From: Mycobacterium sp. Aquia_216
Lineage (GTDB): Bacteria > Actinomycetota > Actinomycetes > Mycobacteriales > Mycobacteriaceae
Length of the DNA: 64,000 nt
NCBI RefSeq assembly: GCF_026723865.1
Contig: NZ_CP113529.1
Location: forward strand, 3,472,001-3,536,000
Direction: 5' to 3'
Shown one piece after another: positions 44,213 through 53,583 of the stretch; within the stretch, counting starts at the first letter, position 1, and each line of letters starts with the position of its first letter. The notes under the pieces are model-generated. The model did no database searches and had not been told where the DNA came from. It saw only the letters and a program-made list of their open reading frames with translations. Both the position numbers and the translations under genes were made by a program.

Positions 44213-44780
44213 TCAGGAAACCGATTCAGACTCGGATGAAGCTGAATTCTCCTGTGGCCGTTGCCCTCCAACCAGCAGCAGTGCGCAGGCCACGCCCAGC
44301 AGCGCGACGGCCGCCGGCAGCAACAGGGACTGAGACATCGCCGTTGCGAATTCGTTGCGGTATTTCGGGAGGATTTCAGTCCCCTGACCACCCACGTTCA
44401 TGGGCGGTGATGACCGGCGGTAGCTGGCGAATCACCAGCCAATGCATAAATCCGGCCATGCTGGCGCTGCCCAACACCGTGCCCACCTGACGAATTGCGG
44501 TGAAAACGCCGGAGCCCGCGCCAGCCAACTCGGGTGTCAGATTGCGGATCGCGGTGACCGCCAGCGGGGCGCCGAGGAATGCCACGCCCACGCCAGCGGC
44601 GAGAAACGGCAACAACAATCGCCAGATGGGTGTGGTTGGAGTCAGCTCAAGCGACAGCCAGGCGGAGCGATCTAGTGGCACATCGCCAACAAGAACGATC
44701 TGCTGACGGCGGCCACCGACGACGTCCGCACTCACTGCGCTGATCACCAACGCAGACACCATGCCGGTTGTTGAGGCCAC
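44213..44780 (-). pseudogene. C-terminal remnant of an MFS (DHA2/EmrB-QacA) exporter
   Basis: The reverse strand encodes LPFLAAGVGVAFLGAPLAVT and RNLTPELAGAGSGVFTAIRQ, the familiar helix 11-13 region of DHA2 drug exporters. Near 44395 it shifts frame to continue FATAMSQSLLLPAAVALLGV and ends at 44213. The N-terminal ~10 helices are missing, and the break coincides with the start of the repeat-protein frame at 44761. It is a truncated, frameshifted pseudogene. Confidence 0.75.
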
Positions 44781-45577
44781 TCAACACTTTGCCGATCGGG
44801 CATCGATGGGACCGAGTGGGGACACCTTGACCGATGGGGGCACCATCACCAACACCGGCGGTGTCCTCAACGTCGGCACCGCGACCCTCGGTGATACCGG
44901 AAACACCTTCACCGTGAGCCCCCGGGTGACGTTCACCGACACCGGCACCGTCAAAGTCGGTCCTGGTGGTTCGCTCATCGACTCCGGTGGCCTGACGGTC
45001 GACCCCGGTGCAACTCTCACCGACTCCGGCAGCTTGACCGTCACCAATACGGGCACCCTGACTGATGCCGGCTCGTTCACAATTAGTGACGGTGGGGTTT
45101 TGACAAATAGTGGTGATTTGACGGTTGATCCTGGTGCGAGCTTGACGCTGAATGACGGTGGCACGGTGACCCTTGGTGATGGGGGTTCGTTGAGCGTCAA
45201 TTCGGGGTGGGACGATCACTTTGGGCTCGAGTGGCACTGTTCCGGTCGATGGTGGGGCGACGTTGACCGTGAACGCCGATGCGCCGTTGACTGTCAACGG
45301 CGGCGGGTATCTGACGGTGAACGCGGGTAGCACGGTGCCGGTCAACGGCGGCACCATTGTCGTGGGTCCTGGCGATATCGTCACGGTGGGTCCGGGTGGG
45401 TCTGCGGGGCATGGCGGCTACATCGGCCCGGTCACCGAGCCGGCCGGCGTCATCCCGCCTCCGACACCGGCCGCGCCCTCGTGGCTGAGCAGTCTGTTGG
45501 CTGCACCGGGGTTGTCGGGGACCTCAGGAATCCAACCCCAACTCAATGTCGACGAGCTGCTGGACGCGCTGTCCTAG
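44761..45577 (+). pseudogene. beta-helix-type repeat protein, frameshifted and lacking a normal N-terminus
   Basis: The frame has repeats built on G-x-L-T-V-x-x-G-x-T-L-T-D-S-G (for example GGLTVDPGATLTDSGSLTV, GGVLTNSGDLTVDPGASL). At about 45205-45212 the phase moves by +1, after which GGTITLGSSGTVPVDGGATL continues to a stop at 45577. The combined length would be about 272 residues, with a Pro-rich C-terminus (VIPPPTPAAPSW). The repeat chemistry suggests a right-handed beta-helix, as in adhesins or surface proteins. There is no signal peptide at the start, and the 5' end abuts the MFS remnant, so this is a fragment or an invaded gene. Confidence 0.6.
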
Positions 45578-45750
45578 TTGTGTGACTGACGGTGGCCGGT
45601 GACAGGCTGACCTCCGTGCGGTCGGTCATAGTTGTAGTAGTCCTTCCACCCACACCTGAACTTTTGGTGAAAGTTTTGGCGACGACTCACGGTCTCGTTG
45701 AGGACGATGCCGGCCTTTCGTCAGCGTCGATGCGGGGAGGGCCGCTCATC

Positions 45751-45788
45751 ACGCGCGTGATTCACCAGAACGCGCGTGATTCACCAGA
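45751..45788. repeat. tandem 19-bp direct repeat
   Basis: Two identical adjacent copies of ACGCGCGTGATTCACCAGA (45751-45769 and 45770-45788). It lies about 40 bp outside the putative left end of the transposon. Function unknown; it might be a scar of target-site or replication slippage. Confidence 0.8.
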
Positions 45789-45899
45789 TGAACACCAGGT
45801 CAGGCCATCCGGTTGAGTTGACATAATGTCGCTTATCGGCATAACTGATATGACGAGTTGAGCGGACCGGACAGCCAGCTCGACATCCTTCTGTCCGAT

Positions 45900-46112
45900 C
45901 CGGAACTAGTTGAGAGTAATCCGGGAAAACCCGAGAGCTATCCGACTTCTCGCCCTGCGTTCCAGAACTATCTGACAGTGCCACTCGCCCAGGTCTCCGC
46001 CCATGCACCTGCGGATGGCCGGCCGGCGAACACATGGCGCCGGGCCTGAATCCACGACTACCTGACAGCGCCGGACCGGACGATTGACGGTCCAGAACTA
46101 CCTGACACCGGC
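45900..46112. repeat. left-end transposase-binding-site array
   Basis: Five related ~21-bp words start at about 45900, 45931, 45962, 46052 and 46092. The best conserved core is CCAGAACTAYCTGACA (45962, 46092), with variants CCGGAACTAGTTGAGA, CCGAGAGCTATCCGAC and CCACGACTACCTGACA. The first three are 31 bp apart. Multiple TnsB/TniA binding sites at each end are typical of Tn7-related elements. The last copy lies only 40 bp before the start of tniA, so the same sites could also autoregulate that gene. Confidence 0.75.
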
Positions 46113-46151
46113 GGACGCTCGGCGCCTGCGCCTCTCGCCCAATTCGTCACT

Positions 46152-48233
46152 GTGACGTTACACCCGTGGTGTGGCCCGCCCGGCCCGCCCGGCGATATCC
46201 TCAAACTCCGCGGCCAGAGCTGGCATATCCGTGATAGCGACGGCATCGCCCTCCGACTCAAATGTCTCGATGACGGCAGCGACCTCACCTTGCCGGTAGC
46301 GATGTTGCTCTGTGACGATTCCTTCGTCGGTCCCGACGCCTCCGGACCAAGTATCGCCGATCAGAGACTGCTCGGCCTCGCCACCGAAGATCAGCGACGA
46401 GATGCTCAGTTCTGGTATGAGCACTTGTCCGACATCAAACACGCCATGGAACAGGCGGCTAAAGAACAAGTCTCTTCGGGTATCCCGATCGGGACTGTAC
46501 AAGAACGACTGTCGGAGAAACGTGCCGAGCTACGAAGCCTGGGGCGGCAGGTCTCCATGACCACTATGTGGCGTAAGTGGCAACGCTTCAACACTGCCGG
46601 CCTGCTCGGATGTATCGATCAGCGCGGCATGCCGGGTCACGTCCGTCTGTCCGGGGTGCACGAGCGTGTGATCGTCGCTCTGGAGATGGTGAAGGCGCAC
46701 TACGTAGACAAGTCGACGCCTACCAAGAAGCAGATCCTCGAAATCGCAGAACGTCGCCTTCGTGACGACAACGTACCGGTGCCGTGCAGGTCGTCGATGT
46801 ACGCCTTACTGGCTGCACTTGATCGCGGTGAGCACACCACCGGCGATGCGACGTCGCGCCGCAGTCACGCGAACAGCCCCGACCGAGCGTTCTCGAAGAT
46901 CGTCGCCTTGTATCCAGGCGAAGAAGTGCAGCTCGACTCGACACCACTTGACGCAATGGCCTTACTGCCCGATGGCCAACCGTGCCGAATCGATTTGGCG
47001 GCCGGCATCGACGTCGCGACACTGAGCATCACCGCGGCAATTCTCCGCCCGAACGCCTGCAAAACCGTGGATGCTATCGAACTCTGGGCCAACTCCTGTA
47101 TCCCGCAACAGATGTTGCCAGGCTGGATTGAAAACATGACCGTCGCACGAAGCTATCTGTCGGACAAGCTATCCCCTCAGATCGACATCGACAGGGCACT
47201 CGAAAGCAAGCCCATCATCGACGTCCGTGGTCTCGTCGTTGACCGCGGCAAGATCTTCGTCTCGAAAGCCTTCGACCAAGCAACCGAACTCCGGGGAGTT
47301 CACCCTCGCGTCGCACCTCCGCACCAGCCCACGGCCAAGCCGCATATCGAACGATTGCTCAAGACCATCGGCGACGACTTTGTCCGATGGATCCCGGGAT
47401 ACAAGGGACGCTCGGTCAGCCACCGGGGCCGAAACCCCGAGAAGGACCTTGTGTGGCCGCTGTTTGTACTTCAGGCGCTACTCGACGAATGGGTCATCAC
47501 GGTGTATCAGAACCGTCCCCACTCAGGGCTTCACCTGACGGCGGCCCCTCGGATGCGGCTCTCTCCCAACGCCATGTATCGAGCGATGTCGGAGATGGCA
47601 CCAACTCCAGTGCGGACGATGACACGCGACGATTGGATCTCCCTGAAACCACACGAATTTCGTCGTATCAACCGCTATGGCGTCAACTTGGAGAATCTCG
47701 TATACAACTCCGACTCGCCACGTTTCCACCAGATGCGACGAACGAAATCATTAAATTCCAAACAGAATGGCAAGTGGGAGGTGCGCTACGACCCCAGCAA
47801 CCTCATGCAAGTCTGGGTGCGAGACGAATCCCTAGTCTTCGACTCACAGGGTCAGCGCAAAGTCGAAGACAATGGCTGGATCGAGTGCCGCTGGGTTCTG
47901 GCCGACTATGCGACGATCCCATTCGGGATCGACATGGTGAAAGCGATCCGTCGGGACATGAGTAAGAAACCAACCGACAAAGAAGTGCTCAGGCGCGCGG
48001 AGCAGATTCATCGTCAATTGCTCGGCGGACCATCGGAACCGAAACCTCGACCGCTTTCCCGTGCCGAAGCGTCGGCCGGGCGCGCCAACCTCGCGCGACA
48101 AGAGCTCAGCGGCCCTCCCGCTGAGGTCGTTGCGTCCGGACGAAGCGACGACACTCCGGTCGCGCCGGTTGCTCAGCCCACGGTCGGACCAGTTGAGCCC
48201 ATGCGTCCGATGCGTCTGTCGGAAGGGTGGTGA
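46152..48233 (+). CDS. tniA: TniA/TnsB-like DDE transposase
   Basis: The 693-residue Mu-type transposase is inferred to cut and join the element ends. An N-terminal helix-turn-helix region (QVSMTTMWRKWQRFNTAGLL) comes first. The RNase H-fold catalytic core has Asp near 262 (EEVQLDSTPLD), Asp near 364 (GLVVDRGKIF) and Glu near 400 (KPHIERLLKTI). A Mu_transpos_C-like beta domain follows (SKQNGKWEVRYDPSNLMQVW) and a proline-rich tail. The start is GTG 46152. It is followed, almost without gap, by tniB. The triad is intact, so the transposase may be active. Confidence 0.9.
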   Translation: MTLHPWCGPPGPPGDILKLRGQSWHIRDSDGIALRLKCLDDGSDLTLPVAMLLCDDSFVGPDASGPSIADQRLLGLATEDQRRDAQFWYEHLSDIKHAMEQAAKEQVSSGIPIGTVQERLSEKRAELRSLGRQVSMTTMWRKWQRFNTAGLLGCIDQRGMPGHVRLSGVHERVIVALEMVKAHYVDKSTPTKKQILEIAERRLRDDNVPVPCRSSMYALLAALDRGEHTTGDATSRRSHANSPDRAFSKIVALYPGEEVQLDSTPLDAMALLPDGQPCRIDLAAGIDVATLSITAAILRPNACKTVDAIELWANSCIPQQMLPGWIENMTVARSYLSDKLSPQIDIDRALESKPIIDVRGLVVDRGKIFVSKAFDQATELRGVHPRVAPPHQPTAKPHIERLLKTIGDDFVRWIPGYKGRSVSHRGRNPEKDLVWPLFVLQALLDEWVITVYQNRPHSGLHLTAAPRMRLSPNAMYRAMSEMAPTPVRTMTRDDWISLKPHEFRRINRYGVNLENLVYNSDSPRFHQMRRTKSLNSKQNGKWEVRYDPSNLMQVWVRDESLVFDSQGQRKVEDNGWIECRWVLADYATIPFGIDMVKAIRRDMSKKPTDKEVLRRAEQIHRQLLGGPSEPKPRPLSRAEASAGRANLARQELSGPPAEVVASGRSDDTPVAPVAQPTVGPVEPMRPMRLSEGW

Positions 48234-48236
48234 ACC

Positions 48237-49235
48237 TTGGCATCACCGACAACCCGCGAAGAGTGGCGTGAATACTGCACTTACGAGCCCACCCCGGACT
48301 CGCAGCGACCCTCGTTGAGTGCGGACGAGATCAAGGCTCTCGGCACCGTCGAGCGGTCGGCGTACAACGAGCGACGCATCGACTACCTGAACGAGGAACG
48401 CGTTTTTCCCACCCGGGATCTCACCCGCATCCTCAACCATGCACGGCGACTGCTTCGCCGATCACGGGCCAAGAAGTTCGTGGCCAGGCCCGGTATCCGA
48501 GTATCCGGGGAACCCAGGACCGGCAAAACCACCGATGTGATGGCCGCCGGAAAGCGGCTGGACGCAGAGATACGGCGAACCTGCGGCAGGGAGAACGACC
48601 TCTCCTTCCTGCCCGTCGTGTACACCACCATCGCTACCGCGACAACGACGAACAAACTCTGGGTGCGCCTCGCCGACTTCGTCGGTGCACGCGAGCTGCG
48701 AGGTAGCAATGCCGACGAGCGACTCGTGGACCTGGCGCGACTGCTGAAGAGCCTCGGCACCAAGTTCGTCATCCTCGATGACGTCCAACGCCTTAACACC
48801 GATCGCGCCGCAGGAGCCGAAGTCGCCGACAACATCAAGACTTTCGCCGAGAACCTTGATGCAACGATGCTCTTCGCAGGAATTTCGCTGGAGACCGCTC
48901 CCCTGTTCAGCGGCGAGAACGGAGAGCAGTGGCGAAAGCGCACCCGGCCCATCAACCTGAGCAACTACTCACTCTCGAACGACGCCGACCACAAGGAGTG
49001 GGTGCAGCTCGTCGCTTCCATCGAACGCATTCTTCCTCTCCCCCTGCATGAGCATGGAATGCTCGAACGCCATGCGGACTACCTCTACCACCGCACCGGC
49101 GGCTCGATCGCATCCCTGAGCGATCTGATCATCGACGCGGCCACCGACGCCATTGACTTCGGCACCGAAGCCATCACCCTAGACCTCCTCGACTCGATTG
49201 CCATCGACGACGTAGACCCGGGGGTCGCCCGCTGA
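48237..49235 (+). CDS. tniB: TniB/TnsC-like AAA+ ATPase
   Basis: The 332-residue transposition regulator has Walker A GEPRTGKTT at 91-99 and Walker B KFVILDDVQ at about 176-184. A sensor-like region follows (AENLDATMLFAGISLE). It matches the TniB_NTP-bac family, which links target selection by TniQ to the transposase. It begins at TTG 48237, four bases after the tniA stop, with GGAAGGG at a proper spacing. The stop overlaps the tniQ ATG (TGATG at 49233). Confidence 0.9.
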   Translation: MASPTTREEWREYCTYEPTPDSQRPSLSADEIKALGTVERSAYNERRIDYLNEERVFPTRDLTRILNHARRLLRRSRAKKFVARPGIRVSGEPRTGKTTDVMAAGKRLDAEIRRTCGRENDLSFLPVVYTTIATATTTNKLWVRLADFVGARELRGSNADERLVDLARLLKSLGTKFVILDDVQRLNTDRAAGAEVADNIKTFAENLDATMLFAGISLETAPLFSGENGEQWRKRTRPINLSNYSLSNDADHKEWVQLVASIERILPLPLHEHGMLERHADYLYHRTGGSIASLSDLIIDAATDAIDFGTEAITLDLLDSIAIDDVDPGVAR

Positions 49236-50215
49236 TGTCGCTTCGTGCCGAACGGTCGTCGACAGTCCCGGAGGGTGTCCGCCGCGGCCGTCAACGACTT
49301 CCCGTGCCCGTCTCTCCGATGTGTTCGGAGACGTTGAACAGCTATCTCCGCCGGGTAACGGATCAGAACCTCTTGCGGCCCGGCTGGCTGTCCCAGCTCT
49401 CCCGACAGCCCCACTTCGTTGCGAACCTCGTCGAGCTCACCGGTTTGACGGAGCGAGGGTTAGTAGCGGCGCTTCCAGAACTCCGCAGTCCGCATGCGAT
49501 CAAGCGCTGGCCACACCTGGTCGGCCACGTCTCGAAGCAGGCGGGGATCCGATCCGCATGCAGACACTGCGCCGCCGCGCAAACTCAAAGTCGAAGCCAA
49601 CCGGTGACTGTCTTCGCAAGTCATGAACAGGTGCTCTGCGCCGCACACCAGCAATGGACAGGAAGTTCTGCACTGAGATGCGACGCTCAGCAACAATTTT
49701 CAGTCCGACAGTGTCCTGACATCGCAGGCGCGAACCGCCAGCACCGTGGTCTCATCCGAAGGTGGGGCCGCGGCTCCACGTACTCGTGCTTCACCGCCGC
49801 AGTCACCTGCTTCTCTCTCTGGTCAAGTTGGCCTGCCGTCTACCGCGCACCTGATATCCAGCGGCGCAGGGAACGGCTGGATGTCCGCGATGAAGCACCA
49901 CCGACGACTCCTCGACACGCCGCCACCTGGTACCCCTGCGCGGTGGAGCTGACCGACGTCATTATCTCCCTACGGCACGAAGCGGCGAAGGGGCGAAGAT
50001 CCTCCGCCGCGAAAGTCGTTGAAAAGGGCCTCATTCAACTACAAGGCATCGTTCCCGGCCTGTCATCGAGCGGTGCGTCGGATCCCTTCCGGCAAGCAAT
50101 ACTGGGTGAATTGCACACTCCCCCAGATGAAGTTGAAGTTTTATCGCACAACCGATCACACGAGTTTCAGCAGTACAGAAAGGACAATGGTGGCAATGTC
50201 AGGCCGAAGCTGTGA
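49235..50215 (+). CDS. tniQ: TniQ-like target-selection protein
   Basis: The 326-residue protein has the TniQ N-terminal segment (CSETLNSYLRRVTDQNLLRP) and a zinc-finger-like CRHCAAAQTQ ... VLCAAHQQW set (C-x2-C, later C-x2-H). It is followed by a helical second part. TniQ/TnsD proteins choose the insertion target and bridge TniB to DNA. The C-terminal half is poorly conserved in my reading and could define the target site. It overlaps the next gene by 29 bp. Confidence 0.82.
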   Translation: MSLRAERSSTVPEGVRRGRQRLPVPVSPMCSETLNSYLRRVTDQNLLRPGWLSQLSRQPHFVANLVELTGLTERGLVAALPELRSPHAIKRWPHLVGHVSKQAGIRSACRHCAAAQTQSRSQPVTVFASHEQVLCAAHQQWTGSSALRCDAQQQFSVRQCPDIAGANRQHRGLIRRWGRGSTYSCFTAAVTCFSLWSSWPAVYRAPDIQRRRERLDVRDEAPPTTPRHAATWYPCAVELTDVIISLRHEAAKGRRSSAAKVVEKGLIQLQGIVPGLSSSGASDPFRQAILGELHTPPDEVEVLSHNRSHEFQQYRKDNGGNVRPKL

Positions 50216-50534
50216 GGAGCCCGCCAACCCAATCGGATCGATCTGCACTGAATGGGAGTTCGACCAAGGCATCGCATACCGCGTCGTCTACACACCCGAC
50301 CGGTTCCCCGCCGGATGCACGGCTGGAGTTCACATCAGCGCGATTCAGTTTGAGGACGGCAGCTTTGAGACTGCTGCCGAAGTTCCACACATTTACCTCG
50401 ATTGCCACCCTGACTCCGGACTATCGATTACAAACGCGCGTGCTCTCGCGGTGATCCTCACCGAGTCCGCCGCTCAGCTCGAGAGCTGGATCGAGATGTT
50501 CGGCGCCGCTAGCGATCCAGGTGACGACCGATGA
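50187..50534 (+). CDS. small hypothetical protein
   Basis: This 115-residue frame starts at ATG 50187 behind AGAAAGGAC, overlapping the tniQ end by 29 bp. It has two Cys-containing segments (CEEPANPIGSICTEWEFDQG, PAGCTAGVHISAIQFEDGS) and a segment HIYLDCHPDSGLSITNARAL. It resembles small actinobacterial proteins of unknown role that sit with regulatory genes. Its stop overlaps the ATG of the following antitoxin gene (ATGA), suggesting translational coupling. Function not recognised. Confidence 0.6.
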   Translation: MVAMSGRSCEEPANPIGSICTEWEFDQGIAYRVVYTPDRFPAGCTAGVHISAIQFEDGSFETAAEVPHIYLDCHPDSGLSITNARALAVILTESAAQLESWIEMFGAASDPGDDR

Positions 50535-50701
50535 TCGATCCTTCAGTGCCGCGCATCAGCATCACCGAACTACGCCGACATTTCAGCCGGTTCATCGGCG
50601 AAGCCCAACAAGGGCGGATTTTCGTCATCACCCGGCGTGGCCGCGACGTTGCCGTGCTCGTCCCGGCCGGGCGCTTCGCCGACGAAGATCTGCATCAATG
50701 A
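50531..50701 (+). CDS. Phd/YefM-type antitoxin-like protein
   Basis: The 56-residue protein starts at ATG 50531, overlapping the stop of the previous gene by 4 bp. The sequence RISITELRRHFSRFIGEAQQ, then FVITRRGRDVAVLVPAGRF, is the prevent-host-death/YefM N-terminal DNA-binding domain, with the classic SITELRRxFS opening. The usual C-terminal toxin-binding tail is very short. No RelE, Doc or other toxin follows, so it may be an orphan or act as a regulator in the element. Confidence 0.8.
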   Translation: MIDPSVPRISITELRRHFSRFIGEAQQGRIFVITRRGRDVAVLVPAGRFADEDLHQ

Positions 50702-50911
50702 CGTAGCCGTCGCACGTCCGATAGAGCGCTCGCCGACCAAGAACGGGACCGCGAGCACTATTGGAGTCATGCAACATGCAGCATCCCGAACGAACTTCGA
50801 CCACAGTCCCTGCTACCGCGACGGTCTGCACCCGCCTACGAAGCCCGGCGCCAGTGGTGCCGCACTCATGGTCCGGCCAGTCGCTCGCGAGGGTATGGCC
50901 AAGCCGTCGCC

Positions 50912-51439
50912 GTGGCGTCACCGCCGCAGACCCAGCAGGACGACACCGGTCCCGCCGAGGTGCGCCGACGCCGTGCAGTGGCCGCCAAGCAGTACCAGCC
51001 CAGCAGGGTTCGGCTTCTGCTGGTGGCCCAAGCGCCACCTGACGCCGGCGACCGCTACTTCTACTTTCTCGACGTGGCGCAGCACGACTGGCTGTTTCGG
51101 GCGGTCGCGCGGGCAATCCTGCCCCATGTAGAGCCGACCCGGACCAACAAGGCATCCCTGCTGGCGCAGCTGCGCGACCGCGGCATCTTCCTGATCGACC
51201 TCAAGCCTGATCCCGTCGACGGGTCCGACCTATCGCCCTACGTGCCCGCGCGCCTTGACCGGATTGCCGAGCTGGAACCCGAACGCATCATCCTGATCAA
51301 GGCCGACGTGTTCCGCGTGGCATATCCCGCGTTGGCCGCCGCAGGCCTTCCGGTCAGCCAGATGCGGATCCCCTTCCCTTCGTCTGGGCGACAGAAGGAG
51401 TTCGCGGTCGCGTTCGGTCGGATCCTGTCGGGCGGGTGA
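50912..51439 (+). CDS. possible uracil-DNA-glycosylase-fold protein
   Basis: The 175-residue protein starts at GTG 50912. It has RLLLVAQAPPDAGDRYFYF, resembling the UDG-type motif 1 (GxAPG), and QMRIPFPSSGRQ, resembling motif 2 (HPS/PxSP-like) of that superfamily. The segment LAQLRDRGIFLIDLKPDPVD is strand-like. A C-terminal HPSP is not clear, so the assignment is tentative; alternatives are an unrelated nucleotide-binding protein. It lies among transposon cargo genes. Confidence 0.45.
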   Translation: MASPPQTQQDDTGPAEVRRRRAVAAKQYQPSRVRLLLVAQAPPDAGDRYFYFLDVAQHDWLFRAVARAILPHVEPTRTNKASLLAQLRDRGIFLIDLKPDPVDGSDLSPYVPARLDRIAELEPERIILIKADVFRVAYPALAAAGLPVSQMRIPFPSSGRQKEFAVAFGRILSGG

Positions 51440-51685
51440 CCGTCGGCGCCGCAGCGATGATTCCCTTCGAGCACCGGTGGGTTGTGGACGGAGGCACTGT
51501 CGCCTGACCAGCAGGCGTGCCGAACACATCGACTGTTCGAAGGACTCGGACGGGGTTGGCCAACCCGGACTTGGTCCTCGGTTTGAGAACTCGCTGCCCA
51601 CAAGTCGCTCACCATGTTGCCTTCCTCAGCGGGAGGGCGCACTGGAACCGTCATAGGCGGGCGCGAGGTCGAGCAATTCGGCACG
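51440..51685. other. convergent intergenic region
   Basis: About 245 bp between two convergent genes. No coding sequence recognised. A terminator is expected but no strong hairpin was found by eye. Confidence 0.4.
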
Positions 51686-52735
51686 TTAACCGCCTTTGCG
51701 GGAACGAATCTCGGTGAGCATCGAGATCACCGTCGAAAGGCCGTCTTCGTGCAAACCTTCATCGCGTAGTTCAAAGCGGTGCGGTTCCGCTCTTTCACCG
51801 GCGGCGGTGGTGCCGTTGCGTCGGCGGTTTGGATCTCGGTGAACCACGATGAGCCCGTAGGCCTCCAGCGTGGCGTGGGTGTCCCACATCGCTCGTGACA
51901 GGTCGTACTCGAGGAGTCGGTCGCGGCCGCGAATGGTTAGGCGGTCCACAGGAGCGTTGCCGAGGTGCTTCAGGTCGCGCAACATCAACCACATCGCGGT
52001 CTCGGACTTACTGAGGGCATGAACCCATCCGTTGGTGAAGAACGTGGCCGGGATATCGAGGGTCTTGACTTTCGCGCCCGGCCGTTGGTAACGCTTGGTG
52101 CCGGCCGCGGTGGGCCCGTTCTCCCGGTTGAGATGCACCTGGTCATCAAATCTCGGTTCGCCCTTTCTGCCACCAGGGGGCACCTCGGCGAGTCCGAGCT
52201 TGCTCAGCTGGACGAGGGCATCGCGAATCTGCCGCTTACGGTTGTTCCGGGAATTGCTCGCGAACGCAGCGTTCGGCGATGGATTGTGAGAGGCCGCAAT
52301 GGCGATCAGGTCGATCAGCCCGAGCGCGTCATCGTCGCCGTCGATCGTGAGTTTCAGGCGGGCGTCTCTCCCCAAAGCGTCACCGGTCTGTGCCAGGTAC
52401 ATGAGCGTGAGTCCTAGTGGCAAACCCACCCCTTTGGTTAGCGAGGCTAACGCCGCCAGCGGTGGCTGACGTGGCAGGGCTGGTTTTGGCCGGTCGACCA
52501 GCTTTGCCGTGTCGTACTCCTCTTCGACAAGAGATGGGACACGTCGTACGAACCCGACCCGGATTGGGATGTCAGTCAGCTGTGTAGCCGACTCTTTGGC
52601 CCACCTCGTGAGATTGGCGCGTACCCCGGCGTCAACCGGGTGCCGCCCCGCGCGCAGCGTCTCCAGTCTGTTGATCCGTTGCTGCAACACATCGCGCCGC
52701 GGCTTCGGATCGGGGGGCTGATCAGTGGATTCCAC
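51686..52735 (-). CDS. winged-helix DNA-binding protein of plasmid-replication type (unassigned)
   Basis: This 349-residue protein has a basic N-terminal region with a helical segment, a hydrophobic core (LAALASLTKGVGLPLGLTLM), and a later winged-helix-like region (RKRQIRDALVQLSKLGLAEV). A second such unit is ETAMWLMLRDLKHLGNAP with ATLEAYGLIVVH. Two winged-helix units in one protein resemble plasmid replication initiators (Rep_3-like) or related regulators, but no catalytic motif is seen and I do not recognise the family. A 17-bp inverted repeat lies about 40-110 bp upstream of its start, which could be its operator or an origin. Confidence 0.6.
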   Translation of the reverse strand: MESTDQPPDPKPRRDVLQQRINRLETLRAGRHPVDAGVRANLTRWAKESATQLTDIPIRVGFVRRVPSLVEEEYDTAKLVDRPKPALPRQPPLAALASLTKGVGLPLGLTLMYLAQTGDALGRDARLKLTIDGDDDALGLIDLIAIAASHNPSPNAAFASNSRNNRKRQIRDALVQLSKLGLAEVPPGGRKGEPRFDDQVHLNRENGPTAAGTKRYQRPGAKVKTLDIPATFFTNGWVHALSKSETAMWLMLRDLKHLGNAPVDRLTIRGRDRLLEYDLSRAMWDTHATLEAYGLIVVHRDPNRRRNGTTAAGERAEPHRFELRDEGLHEDGLSTVISMLTEIRSRKGG

Positions 52736-52773
52736 TCCTCCACTGTACGCAAATATTTACTTTTCACAGAAAA

Positions 52774-52843
52774 CGGATTGTCACGCCTATGTGACTCTCT
52801 TAGTTCTCTGAAATGGTCAATGTCCAATAGGCGTGACAATCCG
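52774..52843. repeat. 17-bp perfect inverted repeat with 36-bp spacer
   Basis: Arms CGGATTGTCACGCCTAT (52774-52790) and ATAGGCGTGACAATCCG (52827-52843). The site lies upstream of the winged-helix gene on its promoter side, and may be a binding site for that protein or a replication/recombination site. The arms are too far apart for a normal terminator hairpin. Confidence 0.8.
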
Positions 52844-53000
52844 TCGCGCCATCGTGACCGAGTGTACTCGACAGCCGGCCAAAGCCACGCTTGTCTGGTT
52901 GTTGTTGCTCAACGTCTCCGCGTATCGGGGACAACGGGCGACGACCAACCTCGGGCCCGGGGTCATCAACTGCAGGAACTCTCACGAAAGGAGAAACGCT

Positions 53001-53117
53001 ATGGACCACCCGCAGCACCCCGCCCGCGACACGCGCCCGTCTATCTGGCCCGCACTCGCGTTCGTCGTCGCGGTCGTGCGCACTGCCGTAGACGTATGGC
53101 AGCTGTTTGAGAAGTAG
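53001..53117 (+). CDS. 38-residue small membrane-type protein
   Basis: An ATG at 53001 follows AAAGGAGAAACGCT, a strong ribosome-binding site. The product, MDHPQHPARDTRPSIWPALA followed by FVVAVVRTAVDVWQLFEK, has one hydrophobic helix. It is too short for most automatic calls. Homology is unknown. The Shine-Dalgarno sequence and the placement in the leftward gap of the cargo support translation. Confidence 0.55.
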   Translation: MDHPQHPARDTRPSIWPALAFVVAVVRTAVDVWQLFEK

Positions 53118-53583
53118 CGCGAGGCAGGGGGCGGTCGTTCGGCGATTCGCAGTCGACGACACGGCCTCCCCCGCGCCTGCTTGGAGCAGCTGGCCAACCT
53201 CACTGCCCGCACAGCGGTAGTGTTCGACTTCCAGAAGTACGTGCACCGCCTCGACCAACAAGCCGACTACGCCAGCGTCAGACCCGACACCCCAAGAGCG
53301 ACAAGACGTGGCGGACCCCAGTCCGGCATGTCCTGACCTGGCACTACGCCCCTGGATCCGGAACCACCTGCCTGGGCGCGAACCCGTGCCTGGCCCACGC
53401 CCACGGGGCGGATCGTGGCCGCGGGCATGACACAGTCCGGCGGCGAGGCGACGATAAACCGAAATCGACCGTCCTATCGATGTATAGCGCCTCTCACCTG
53501 ATCTCCCACACTCGTGGCGACCACTGGCCACGATCGGGCCGTTTGGTCCTCCGCCGCATTCGTCGTGACACAGCGCCCATCCC
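53118..53583. other. region with degraded coding fragments
   Basis: About 460 bp. On the forward strand, fragments in frame read LEQLANLTARTAVVFDFQKY and a later LGANPCLAHAH, without a continuous frame. They look like remnants of a decayed gene. Nothing intact is supported. Confidence 0.4.
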
